From positions 62,001-126,000 of the forward strand of contig JAUVXV010000004.1 in NCBI GenBank assembly GCA_030603365.1: a DNA stretch of 64,000 bases, written 5' to 3'. How positions within the stretch are numbered: the first letter of the stretch is position 1; every line of letters begins with the position of its first letter. The stretch is from Candidatus Heimdallarchaeota archaeon. GTDB lineage: Archaea > Asgardarchaeota > Heimdallarchaeia > Heimdallarchaeales > Heimdallarchaeaceae. Position numbers and translations under genes: made by a program. Below the pieces are notes generated by a model. It searched no databases, had not been told where the DNA came from, and saw nothing but the letters and a program-made list of their open reading frames with translations. Below are positions 52,838 to 61,140 of the stretch, in pieces.

Positions 52838-53011
52838 TTATCCAAACAAATTATCAATTGAGGTTGTAGACCAATCAATTAAACTGAAAATCACTCCAAA
52901 GATTACGGCAAAAATAAGAATAGCGATACCAATAAGAAGAATTTCCTCTAGTATTGGACTTCCTCTTTTCTTTACCAACTTTAGATTCTTTAGATACTGG
53001 AATATGAACAT
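52838..53011 (-). CDS. Small pilin-like membrane peptide
   Basis: A 57-residue frame: basic start (YLKNLKLVKKRGSP), then ILEEILLIGIAILIFAVIFGVIF, one membrane segment, then LIDWSTTSIDNLFG. The KKRGSP junction followed by a hydrophobic stretch with Glu near its start resembles archaeal type IV pilin/archaellin class III signal peptides, although the mature part is only a stub. An alternative plus-strand frame across the region is less plausible. It lies between convergent genes, upstream of which no other gene lies for about 150 bp. Confidence 0.5.
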   Translation of the reverse strand: MFIFQYLKNLKLVKKRGSPILEEILLIGIAILIFAVIFGVIFSLIDWSTTSIDNLFG

Positions 53012-53165
53012 TGTATTCAGTTCTTGTACTAAAAGACTCTATTTAAACTCAACAAAATCTTAGAAATGAAAGGACAAAGTTTGAACAAGTTTCATAACGT
53101 GCGTAAAGAACTTTCGTGAATTTAAGTGATTAAAAAAAAATTAGAATTTAAGCAATCCCAATGTA

Positions 53166-53792
53166 TTAAGTTGTTTTTCTTGTGGATAGTTTCAGAAGCA
53201 CTACACATGCTATACTACAGATTAAAGAAGAATAAAAACTAGTTCGAAATCCCCAGCTTCCGTCTACTACTGCTACTGTAGCTACAATCGCAAGAATAAT
53301 ACCAGAGATAACTGTTATACCAAGTGTAACAAGGCTTACGATGAATCCTTTTTTTACCATTTTCGGCATTGTTTCAATTGTTCCTCTAAGAGCTTGAACT
53401 GCTGTGAAACCCACACCAAGAAAACCTAAACACATCAAGATTATCGCTATTTGAGGAGCTGGAGCGTATTCAGGAGAAGAGATAGTAATAAATCCTTCAT
53501 CCCAGTATATCCCATAAGTGTACCACAAATACGAATCAAACCAATACCATTCAGCTAAAGGCGTTGCAAGTAGAAGAATTACCGAAAGAGCGCTTAAGCC
53601 GATAGTGCTGATGAAGAAGTATTTCTGATATTTCACATCTGAAGGAGGAACTGATTTATGTTGAGCGGGAGTTGATGATTCTAGCTTTTGAGTAAGATTT
53701 TTCATAATTTCCTTACCACAAGAAACACAAAAATTGGATGCTCCTTCTTGTTTTGCACCACAATGTTGACATATAACTGCATTTTGTGACAT
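53166..53792 (-). CDS. Zinc-ribbon membrane protein
   Basis: A 208-residue protein. The N-terminal zinc ribbon CQHCGAKQEGASNFCVSCG is followed by a Ser/Pro-rich linker and four hydrophobic helices (FFISTIGLSALSVILLLATP, IAIILMCLGFLGVGFTAVQAL, GFIVSLVTLGITVISGIILAI, SSLICSIACVVLL). An extracytoplasmic loop has WYWFDSYLWYTYGIYW. Such zinc-ribbon membrane proteins are abundant in Asgard and other archaea; function unknown. Confidence 0.8.
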   Translation of the reverse strand: MSQNAVICQHCGAKQEGASNFCVSCGKEIMKNLTQKLESSTPAQHKSVPPSDVKYQKYFFISTIGLSALSVILLLATPLAEWYWFDSYLWYTYGIYWDEGFITISSPEYAPAPQIAIILMCLGFLGVGFTAVQALRGTIETMPKMVKKGFIVSLVTLGITVISGIILAIVATVAVVDGSWGFRTSFYSSLICSIACVVLLKLSTRKTT

Positions 53793-53860
53793 AGACCAAT
53801 TTTGTTGTTTACATATTTATACTTTTGTAGAAATTGAAAAAAAAGAAAGATTGTGGGTAA

Positions 53861-54799
53861 TCAGCCCATTAAATTCTTTAGAACAGCCATCACTGTATGT
53901 AATCTGTTTTCTGCTTCATCAAACACAATGCTATGTTCGCTTTCAAAAACCTCTTCTGTAGCTTCTTTATGTTTGTAAGGTAAGCAATGCATGAAAACAT
54001 AATCAGATTTTGCATTAGAACAAAGTTCTTCAGTAATTATATAATCCTTGAAAGCTGCTAATTTGGCTTTTTCTTGATCTTCTTCACCCATAGAGATAAA
54101 AGTGTCAGTTACAACAATGTCAGCATCTGTAACAGCTGATACAGAATTATTAGTAATAACAATCTTTGCTCCTGTTTCTTCTGCAAATTCTTCTGCAAGT
54201 GCAACGATGTCGCTAGATGGTTCATAACCCTTAGGTGTAGCAACAGACATATCCATACCCATCTTAGCACATCCAATCAATAATGAATTACAGACATTGT
54301 TTCCATCACCAACCCAGGTTAGTTTTAATCCTGCAAGCCGACCTTTATGTTCTTCAATAGTTAGTAAATCAGCTAGAATTTGTAGTGGATGATATTTGTC
54401 AGATAACGCATTGATTATGGGAATCTTAGAATATTTTACTAGTTCCTCAACATCTTCATGGGCATAGACTCTGGCTAAGACACCATCAACCATTCGAGAA
54501 AGGACGCGGGAAGTATCTTTGATTGTTTCTCCACTACCTAGTTGGATATCTGCAGAACTTAGAAACAGAGCATGACCACCTAAGTAATACATTGCTACCT
54601 CAGTTGAGACACGAGTACGAGTTGATCGTTTTTGGAAAATCATTCCAAGTGTTAATCCCTCAAGAGGTAATTCAGTTCTGTTAAAAGCTTTGAATTTAGC
54701 TTTCAAGCGTTTAGATTCGTCAAGAAGAAAACGTATTTCTTCTGCTGTATAATCTACCAAGGATAAAAGTGATCTACCTTTTAAATCCATTTTACTCAC
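53861..54799 (-). CDS. argF: Ornithine carbamoyltransferase
   Basis: A 312-residue carbamoyltransferase making citrulline. Carbamoyl-phosphate residues lie in FQKRSTRTRVSTEVAM (STRTR). HPLQILADLLT has the HPxQ motif, DTFISMGEE the ornithine SMG loop and FMHCLPYKHKEA the HCLP motif. The SMG loop supports ornithine over aspartate as substrate. The start could be Met4. No other arginine gene adjoins. Confidence 0.93.
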   Translation of the reverse strand: MSKMDLKGRSLLSLVDYTAEEIRFLLDESKRLKAKFKAFNRTELPLEGLTLGMIFQKRSTRTRVSTEVAMYYLGGHALFLSSADIQLGSGETIKDTSRVLSRMVDGVLARVYAHEDVEELVKYSKIPIINALSDKYHPLQILADLLTIEEHKGRLAGLKLTWVGDGNNVCNSLLIGCAKMGMDMSVATPKGYEPSSDIVALAEEFAEETGAKIVITNNSVSAVTDADIVVTDTFISMGEEDQEKAKLAAFKDYIITEELCSNAKSDYVFMHCLPYKHKEATEEVFESEHSIVFDEAENRLHTVMAVLKNLMG

Positions 54800-54981
54800 T
54801 GGGTCAAAGGAATAAAGAAAATATAAAAAATGTTCGATATGACTTGCTGCTTCCTCTTTCTCTCTTTCTGATTCATTACAACATAAGAATAGATAAAGAA
54901 ATTAATAACTTCTCAATCGAAAAAAAAGTTGATATTACATAGAATTCTTAAATTAGTAAAAATAAGGTATTGTTGAGAAAA

Positions 54982-55374
54982 ATGGTTGATTATAAACGAT
55001 TTATTATTTCAATTGTGACAGGTGCAGTTCTTGGAGTAGCCTGTATTATAGGTGTAGGACTAAGAGTTCCTGGAGGGTATGCAGACAATATAGGGTATCT
55101 GATAGGAATATGGGCAATGAGAGTTGTTCTAGGTATCATAATAGGTTTAGCTGGAGGAATCATTCTTATCAAAGGTGAAGGATGGGAAAAATGGGTAAAT
55201 GCCGGATTAAGAGGAACATTATTTGGTATAATAGTATCAGCAGCAGTACTACTAATGGATCAATATGTTGGCTATTCTACATTTGTAGCAGGAATAGCAT
55301 ATGGAACTATAATAGATTTAGTGGCTACATTCTTCACAAAGAAAAAGAAAGAAGAAAAAATAGAAAAAGATTAG
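54982..55374 (+). CDS. Small multi-pass membrane protein, unknown
   Basis: About 130 residues with four hydrophobic helices (FIISIVTGAVLGVACIIGVG, GYLIGIWAMRVVLGIIIGLA, GTLFGIIVSAAVLLM, FVAGIAYGTIIDLVATFF) and a Lys/Glu-rich cytoplasmic tail (KKKKEEKIEK). Glycine-rich helices suggest a tightly packed bundle. ATG at 54982 preferred over TTG at 54970. Family unrecognised. Confidence 0.75.
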   Translation: MVDYKRFIISIVTGAVLGVACIIGVGLRVPGGYADNIGYLIGIWAMRVVLGIIIGLAGGIILIKGEGWEKWVNAGLRGTLFGIIVSAAVLLMDQYVGYSTFVAGIAYGTIIDLVATFFTKKKKEEKIEKD

Positions 55375-55406
55375 AAATCCATTGTATTCTTTCTGAAAAA
55401 TGAGAG

Positions 55407-56471
55407 TTAGATGGGTGTTCCTTTCCACCAATTCCTCTTCTTTAGAAATTTGGCGAGATAAACCAAACCAACCATAATTGGTATCTCCCAGAATAAGCCC
55501 ATTGTTGTACCTAATGCTGCTACTGAACCAGTTCCATATATGGCAATAGCAGTTGCAATAGCAATTTCAAAATGACTAGATGATCCAATAATTACAGTAA
55601 TTACACCTTCTTTGTAAGCTAAATTTGTGAATCTTGTAATCAATAAATTATAACCTACTACGATAAGAAAACCCAATAAAAGTGGTACCGATACTAGTAA
55701 GAGCAGATTAAAATTAGTTATCATCACATTTCCATTCAATGAAAACAGTACAATAAGAGTTGTCAACAAAGCTAGTATTGATATTTTACCAACAATTGGG
55801 ATGTATTTACTCTTAAACCATTCTTCACCTTTTGCTCTTATAATTAGTGTTTTACTTATTACACCTAATATAAGTGGAATTCCAATAAAAACTGCTACTG
55901 AAATTATGAGTGATATAATATCTATGGAGATATTAGAAATTCCAGATAGTAATACAACCATAGGGGCATATCCAATAATAATAGTAACAGTATTGAGACT
56001 TGTAGTGATCACATTTTGTTCTTGATTTCCATCAGCTAAATAACCCCAAATCAGAACCATAGCTGTGCAAGGACTAGAGGCTAAGAGAATTATTGCAAAC
56101 ATTAATTGTTCATTTCCAGGAAGGAATAATCGAGCAAGTCCCCATCCTACAAAAGGTGCTATTATCCAATTTGATATTAAAGTTAGAATAATTGGTTTAG
56201 GATTTTTTGCTAATTTCTTTAATTCTGAAGCTTTAAGGTTCAGCATTGCAGGATACATCATAAAAAAAAGACATATTCCAATTGGTATTGATATCCCCCT
56301 AACTTGCCAATTATCAATCGTTTCAGCAATACTTGGTGCATAGAGTGAAAGTAAGATACCTACACCCATACAGATTACAATCCAAATAGGTAATAATTTT
56401 TCAAATAAACTAAGCCCTTCTTTCGTTTTAGTGACATCCTCAATTTGACTTGTTTCGACAGTACCACCCAA
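55407..56471 (-). CDS. acr3: Arsenite efflux transporter Acr3
   Basis: A 354-residue protein with about ten membrane helices. LLASSPCTAMVLIWGYLADGN carries the Acr3 cysteine in helix 4, which is essential for As(III) transport, and SSSHFEIAIATAIAIYG carries the conserved Glu of the BASS-like fold. It extrudes arsenite by proton antiport. Divergent from the ArsR-type gene. Confidence 0.95.
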   Translation of the reverse strand: MGGTVETSQIEDVTKTKEGLSLFEKLLPIWIVICMGVGILLSLYAPSIAETIDNWQVRGISIPIGICLFFMMYPAMLNLKASELKKLAKNPKPIILTLISNWIIAPFVGWGLARLFLPGNEQLMFAIILLASSPCTAMVLIWGYLADGNQEQNVITTSLNTVTIIIGYAPMVVLLSGISNISIDIISLIISVAVFIGIPLILGVISKTLIIRAKGEEWFKSKYIPIVGKISILALLTTLIVLFSLNGNVMITNFNLLLLVSVPLLLGFLIVVGYNLLITRFTNLAYKEGVITVIIGSSSHFEIAIATAIAIYGTGSVAALGTTMGLFWEIPIMVGLVYLAKFLKKRNWWKGTPI

Positions 56472-56501
56472 TTCTTTTCACAACCGAAAAATTTATTACA
56501 T

Positions 56502-56537
56502 ATCAAAAATATCTGTTTCATATAAATAATTTTTGAT
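56502..56537. promoter_or_regulatory. Candidate ArsR operator between acr3 and arsR
   Basis: ATCAAAAAT (56502-56510) and ATTTTTGAT (56529-56537) form a 9-bp inverted repeat with an 18-bp spacer in the shared divergent promoter region, a plausible site for the adjacent regulator. Confidence 0.45.
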
Positions 56538-56589
56538 GTATAATTAATTATAAATAATTTATAAATATAGTTAGAGCAATGTGAAATGT

Positions 56590-57012
56590 ATGGACTATAA
56601 TAAAAAAGAAGTGGAAATAATCAAAACACTAGCAAAATGTGAAGATATTGAAGATGCAGAAGTACATTATAATAAATTAACAGAATACAGAAAGAAAATA
56701 CTAGATGAATCAAACCTAGCAAACTTATCAAAGTTCTTGGAAGCTTTTTCTCATGTTGATAGAGTTTTAATTCTTAGAATCTTAATGGAAAAGGATCGAT
56801 GTGTATGTGAATTAGAGGTAATATTAGGAAAAAGTCAATCCAATATATCCTATCACCTTAGAATTCTTGAAAATCTAAATTTGATTAAAGGTTGGAAAAA
56901 GGGTAAATTTACACATTATTCTGTTGTTCAAAAATCCTTAGAATACCTTAGAGATTTATTTAACAATTGGATTAATGATGACATTATCAAAGTTAATCCA
57001 AATCTACTTTAG
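56590..57012 (+). CDS. arsR: ArsR/SmtB-family transcriptional regulator
   Basis: About 140 residues with a winged helix: VDRVLILRILMEKDRCVCELEVIL, then KSQSNISYHLRILENLNLIKGW (recognition helix) and the wing KKGKFTHYSV. The C-V-C-E-L stretch matches the ELCVCDL arsenic-binding site of ArsR, so As(III) should release it from DNA. It lies divergently next to acr3. GTG at 56581 is an alternative start, three codons longer. Confidence 0.93.
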   Translation: MDYNKKEVEIIKTLAKCEDIEDAEVHYNKLTEYRKKILDESNLANLSKFLEAFSHVDRVLILRILMEKDRCVCELEVILGKSQSNISYHLRILENLNLIKGWKKGKFTHYSVVQKSLEYLRDLFNNWINDDIIKVNPNLL

Positions 57013-57103
57013 ATTATTCTAAAACTGAAATAGTTTATTTATCCACTATTTCAAATAGAATAAGAATAGAAGAGAAAAAGAAAGTAGAAATAATAGAAAA
57101 AGA

Positions 57104-58309
57104 TTAGAAGAAGGTTGGTTCACCTTCAAAAACTCTTTTTGGAGGTTCCATCTTCATGGTTTCTTCAGCAGACAATATCTCAATTAGTTCATAATTGGAT
57201 ATACCCAGACCCATCTTCTCAGCGAAAACAACTGTTTCATATGGATCTTTATACGGACCATGGACACGTGTGAAAGGATGTAAATCTTCGTCTGGATTAA
57301 GGTTAACATGTTTAAAGTAAGGGGGAATGTTCTTTTCAATTAGACCCTCTTTCTTAATGAGATCGAGTGTTGCGGTTTCAACAGCAACTATGTCTTTGCT
57401 TCCAACAACGCCAATATCATTAACAACTGGAGGTTGGCCTAGACCCATACAATCGCAATAAACCGTGATTTGATTTAGAAAATTTATATACATCACTTTA
57501 GCTGGATTAAAGGTTTCTAGAACTTTTTGTGTTGCTATTGCCATCATTTCGTTAAACGCTGTATAACTTTCTCGAGGTAATTTTACTGCACCTAATCCTC
57601 CATCAACCTGCAAGCAGGTCATACATTGGTGACAATCATGATAATTTCTTCTTAGATTATTTTTCTCTTCGTCATAGCTTAACGCACCATATGGACATGA
57701 TTCTACAAGTTTTTTAGCAAGTTCAGGATTACCCTTAGCTTTATCCCAGTATTTATCAACGCTTGAAGCTCCATGGATTTTTCTCCATCGAGTAGGACCC
57801 GAGTAACCACCTAGAGCTAGGTTTTTGATTGCTCCTCCATAGCCGCAAGCTCCATGTCCTTTAGCATGAGAAACATCTACAAGAACATCTGCGTCTTTTA
57901 GTGCTCCTGCTAATTCTAGATTATCTATCCCTCTATAATTAACTTCAACTGTTGTTGTGTAACCATCTTTTACTCCTGCAATAGGAATGATAGGACACCC
58001 ACAAGTTTCTTGAGTATAACCTCTATTTACGGCATTGTAAACTGAGGTGGGATTGTCGGTAACAAAAGGAAAGCCTCCTCTTTTCTTAATAGCTTCAACA
58101 ATTCTGCGAATAAAGAATACAGGTATTGTTTGGTAACCATCATTGAAGCCTAGATGCATTTTAACAGCTACTTTATCCTTCTTTTCAATAGGAGTTTCAT
58201 CTAACAATAATTCGGTAATTTTGTCTACTTTTGCAGAAAAAGAAGCAAAAGCTGAATTTCTACCATGTTGGACAGAACCAAAGTAAACTTTAGCTTTTTC
58301 TGTAGTCAT
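57104..58309 (-). CDS. DUF362 Fe-S protein
   Basis: About 401 residues from MTTEKAKVYFGSVQHG. The DUF362 core has KVAVKMHLGFNDGYQTIP, the GACGYGGAIKNLALGGYSG segment, and a ferredoxin-like region with CPYGALSYDE and CHQCMTC cysteines. Members occur with oxidoreductases and are thought to carry electrons or to modify cofactors; the role is not known. A longer frame reaching 58483 would overlap the divergent SDR start and is rejected. Confidence 0.88.
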   Translation of the reverse strand: MTTEKAKVYFGSVQHGRNSAFASFSAKVDKITELLLDETPIEKKDKVAVKMHLGFNDGYQTIPVFFIRRIVEAIKKRGGFPFVTDNPTSVYNAVNRGYTQETCGCPIIPIAGVKDGYTTTVEVNYRGIDNLELAGALKDADVLVDVSHAKGHGACGYGGAIKNLALGGYSGPTRWRKIHGASSVDKYWDKAKGNPELAKKLVESCPYGALSYDEEKNNLRRNYHDCHQCMTCLQVDGGLGAVKLPRESYTAFNEMMAIATQKVLETFNPAKVMYINFLNQITVYCDCMGLGQPPVVNDIGVVGSKDIVAVETATLDLIKKEGLIEKNIPPYFKHVNLNPDEDLHPFTRVHGPYKDPYETVVFAEKMGLGISNYELIEILSAEETMKMEPPKRVFEGEPTFF

Positions 58310-58404
58310 ATTTTGCGTAAACTTTGAGTTATTAATAAAGGATTTGGATAAAGATTTTACTTGAACGAATACTATTTTAATATAATCTGACTTGATATTA
58401 TAGT

Positions 58405-59277
58405 ATGAACAACGATTCTTGGATAAAGGAAAAAACGTGCTTAATAACTGGGGCAAATGCAGGAATCGGAAAAGCAACAACAAGACAGATTGCGGATTTA
58501 GGTGCGAAAGTTATAATGGTGTGTCGTAATCCAGAGAAGGGAGAAAAAGCTCGACAAGAGATTATTCAAGCAACCAAAAACAAGAATGTCGAGCTTCTGA
58601 TTTGTGATTTAGCATCATTAAAAGATGTAAAACGCTTCGCTGAAGAATTTCTTATTAATCACTCAAATTTGCATGTCTTAGTTAATAATGCAGGAGTTTT
58701 CAGTATGAAGAGAACTACAACCAAAGATGGATATGAAAGTACTTTTGCAGTAAACTACTTAGCTCATTTCTATCTTACTAAACTAATGTCCCCCTTGTTA
58801 AAGAAAAATTCTCCCGCTAGAATTATTAATCTCTCTTCTGACATGCACAAATACTTTAAGATTAAATTGAATGATCCTCTATTAGAGAAAAGATATAGTG
58901 GTCAGCAAGCATATAGTAATTCTAAAACTGCAATGGTCTTGTTTTCTTATAAGTTAGTAAGAGAACTAGAAGGATCTGGAGTATCAGTATATGCAGTAAA
59001 TCCAGGACATGTTAAAACACAATTGACAACAGTTGGTCTACCTAATTGGTATAGGAAAATATCTGATCTAATTCCAAGTCGTCGAACTCCTGAAGAAGGG
59101 GCAGAAGTTTCTGTATATGCTGCCTCCTCAAATAATCTAGAGAAAATAACAGGTAAATATATTACTAAATTTAAAGAGAAAAAGTCAGCAAAGATGACTT
59201 ATGACCTTGCTAAACAAGATTATCTTTGGGAATTGAGTGAGAAATTAGTAGAAGAAGCAATTGAAAAAGAAAATTAA
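58405..59277 (+). CDS. Short-chain dehydrogenase (retinol-dehydrogenase-like)
   Basis: A 290-residue SDR with TGANAGIGKATTRQI, VCRNPEKGEKA (Arg at the end of beta2, NADP-type), LVNNAGVFSMKRT, Ser in INLSSDMHKYF, and Tyr-Lys in AYSNSKTAMVLF. This resembles the retinol dehydrogenase/WWOX branch of eukaryotes and bacteria. It is divergent from the DUF362 gene by about 95 bp. Confidence 0.9.
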   Translation: MNNDSWIKEKTCLITGANAGIGKATTRQIADLGAKVIMVCRNPEKGEKARQEIIQATKNKNVELLICDLASLKDVKRFAEEFLINHSNLHVLVNNAGVFSMKRTTTKDGYESTFAVNYLAHFYLTKLMSPLLKKNSPARIINLSSDMHKYFKIKLNDPLLEKRYSGQQAYSNSKTAMVLFSYKLVRELEGSGVSVYAVNPGHVKTQLTTVGLPNWYRKISDLIPSRRTPEEGAEVSVYAASSNNLEKITGKYITKFKEKKSAKMTYDLAKQDYLWELSEKLVEEAIEKEN

Positions 59278-59322
59278 TAAATGTTCATACTGCAATAAAC
59301 AAAAATCAAATAGGTTGTACAA

Positions 59323-60255
59323 ATGCCCAAACCTTACGCTGTAATTAATGAAGAAATAAAAGATGCATTAAAAGGAAAAGCAGGAGAAGAAAGGGCTAGG
59401 GAAATTAAGAGACTATTGAAAGCAATACATTGGGATGTAGGAGATTATAAGAGAATTAAAGATAAACTAAGACGCGAATTAGCAGAAATAGAAACGATGG
59501 AACAAGCTAAGAAAGCTTCTAGAAGTCGTACAAAAACTAAAAAAACCACTCCTCAGTTTTGTATAATTGGATCTACAAATAGCGGAAAAAGTACACTAAT
59601 CAATAATCTAACCGGTACCACAATTCCTGTTGAATCTTATCCATTCACTACAATTGAACCACAATACGGTGCAATGGAGTATGATAATATTAGTTTTCAA
59701 TTTGTTGAAATTCCTGCAATTTATGATGGTTGTTGGAATGGAGATAAATCCACTCTAGGTATGATATATTTTACAGACTGCGTTATGATACTGGGTCGTT
59801 CTCACGAAGACTTTGAATTAGTTCTAAAGGAATTAGCGGGACAGAATATAGAGCTAATAGGAGAAAGAATGAGTGATGGATTTATCCAAACAACACCTAG
59901 GAAGATACCAGCCTTCCTGGTTTTCGATAAAACAGATCCAAATTTACCTCCTTCTCATCTAAAGAAGATTCCTTCGGACAATCTTGAAGAGATAAAACAA
60001 AACATGATAAAAATCATAAAACCTGTACGGCTTTATACAATGAATTCTTTTAATGAGATACAAGAACAACCTGTAGTGTTTTTCAAAGATCAAATTACTG
60101 TTAAAGAAGTTATTCAGAAAGTGTATAAGGGAAAAGAAGAGATTTTCAAAGATGCGGTTATACTGGAAGGGGGACCAAATGGAAGAAGAAAAAGAGTAGG
60201 AATAACTTATGAACTTTCAGACAAAGATGTGATACATCTAACTTTTCACAAATAA
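59323..60255 (+). CDS. TGS-domain GTPase (OBG/DRG-related)
   Basis: A 310-residue protein. A helical N-terminus and basic stretch (SRSRTKTKK) precede P-loop G1 (83-91, GSTNSGKST). SYPFTTIEPQYG forms the switch region and VEIPAIYDG stands where DRG proteins have D-x-P-G (so the G3 Asp and Gly are replaced). FDKTD acts as G4. The C-terminal 75 residues are a TGS domain (FFKDQITVKEVIQKVYKG, YELSDKDVIHLTF), which binds ribosomes or nucleotides. It is related to DRG/OBG factors that monitor translation. Confidence 0.9.
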   Translation: MPKPYAVINEEIKDALKGKAGEERAREIKRLLKAIHWDVGDYKRIKDKLRRELAEIETMEQAKKASRSRTKTKKTTPQFCIIGSTNSGKSTLINNLTGTTIPVESYPFTTIEPQYGAMEYDNISFQFVEIPAIYDGCWNGDKSTLGMIYFTDCVMILGRSHEDFELVLKELAGQNIELIGERMSDGFIQTTPRKIPAFLVFDKTDPNLPPSHLKKIPSDNLEEIKQNMIKIIKPVRLYTMNSFNEIQEQPVVFFKDQITVKEVIQKVYKGKEEIFKDAVILEGGPNGRRKRVGITYELSDKDVIHLTFHK

Positions 60256-60274
60256 AAATAAGAAGGGAGTAAAA

Positions 60275-60832
60275 TTACTCCAGTTTAGAACCACAGCTTT
60301 CACAGAATTTTGAACCTACAGGAGGTCTGTGACCACAATAGGGACAGTAATTAATCTCTCCAGTAGGAAAGATAACTTCAACTTGTTTCTTAGGTAAGGG
60401 TGTTTCAAATTCTGGTGCTGGCTCGTATTTGACTTCTTCACCGAAAATAATTTCTCCTGTTGCACCATCATAACTATATTGAATACCTCTTCTAGTACGA
60501 AGGTCAACAAGAATACGAAGCATGTTCTTTGATTTAATACCAACTTCTTGAGCTAGGTTCTCAACTTTTACTCTTCCTGTACGGTTTAAAGTAGATGAAT
60601 GAACGATATCTCTCATTCTCTTATCCCAATAGAGACTACTAAAACCACCTATGAAACTGAAGAAAGCAGGGATGAAAAGCCAATAACCCCAACTAGCCAA
60701 ACCTATGAAAGAAATGTTATAAGCTCGGAATATTAATGATAAAACACCTACTATTGTGAAAACTATGGCAGTTCCAAAAGCAGACAAGTTTCCTTTATAA
60801 TCTTTTTTCTGATAATATCTATCTTGAGACAT
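60275..60832 (-). CDS. Membrane protein with winged helix and zinc ribbon
   Basis: A 185-residue protein. Two membrane helices (GTAIVFTIVGVLSLIF; ASWGYWLFIPAFFSFIGGF) precede a helix-turn-helix-like segment (VENLAQEVGIKSKNMLRILVDLRTRRG), a linker, and a C-terminal zinc ribbon CPYCGHRPPVGSKFCESCG. It could sense conditions at the membrane. Convergent with the TGS GTPase. Function unknown. Confidence 0.8.
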   Translation of the reverse strand: MSQDRYYQKKDYKGNLSAFGTAIVFTIVGVLSLIFRAYNISFIGLASWGYWLFIPAFFSFIGGFSSLYWDKRMRDIVHSSTLNRTGRVKVENLAQEVGIKSKNMLRILVDLRTRRGIQYSYDGATGEIIFGEEVKYEPAPEFETPLPKKQVEVIFPTGEINYCPYCGHRPPVGSKFCESCGSKLE

Positions 60833-60958
60833 AGAATAACCTCAAGTAGGGAGGCTCATGGACTTTATTAAACTTAAGCATTCATTGAGAAATTATGAAG
60901 GGGAAACGAAACAAAAAACTTTTAATGGAACGAAGAACAGAAAAGATAGAATATAGGT

Positions 60959-61078
60959 GCCCAGATAGCTTAGCTGGGAGAGCGCAGGACTGAAGAAGAA
61001 TCTTTCAGAAATCCTGTTGTCGCGTGTTCAAGAAGGTTTCAGATGCGTTCTGTGACATTGAATATCACGCTCTGGGCT
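60959..61078 (+). tRNA. tRNA-Phe (GAA) with two introns
   Basis: Acceptor GCCCAGA/TCTGGGC, D-arm GCTTAGCTGGGAGAGC, anticodon stem CAGGA/TCCTG with loop CTGAAG+A (anticodon GAA), variable TTGTC, T-stem GCGTG/CACGC. A canonical 15-nt intron lies at about 60996-61010. A second, 32-nt intron (about 61032-61063) splits the T-loop TTCAA/AT at 58/59 and shares its core with the tRNA-Pro intron. CCA follows at 61079-61081. The discriminator is U (T in DNA), whereas A is expected for Phe. Confidence 0.88.
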
Positions 61079-61140
61079 CCAAATATTTTTCTTCTCTAAG
61101 AATTGAAACTTCTTTTCAGTTATTGTTTTTCCGATAAGAT

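Noticed and set aside
52767..53063. Plus-strand 98-codon frame
   Set aside because: Composition is not protein-like, and the opposite strand has a better 57-codon frame with a membrane segment.
57104..58483. Longer start for the DUF362 protein
   Set aside because: It would run through the divergent SDR start and promoter and adds 58 residues unlike the family.
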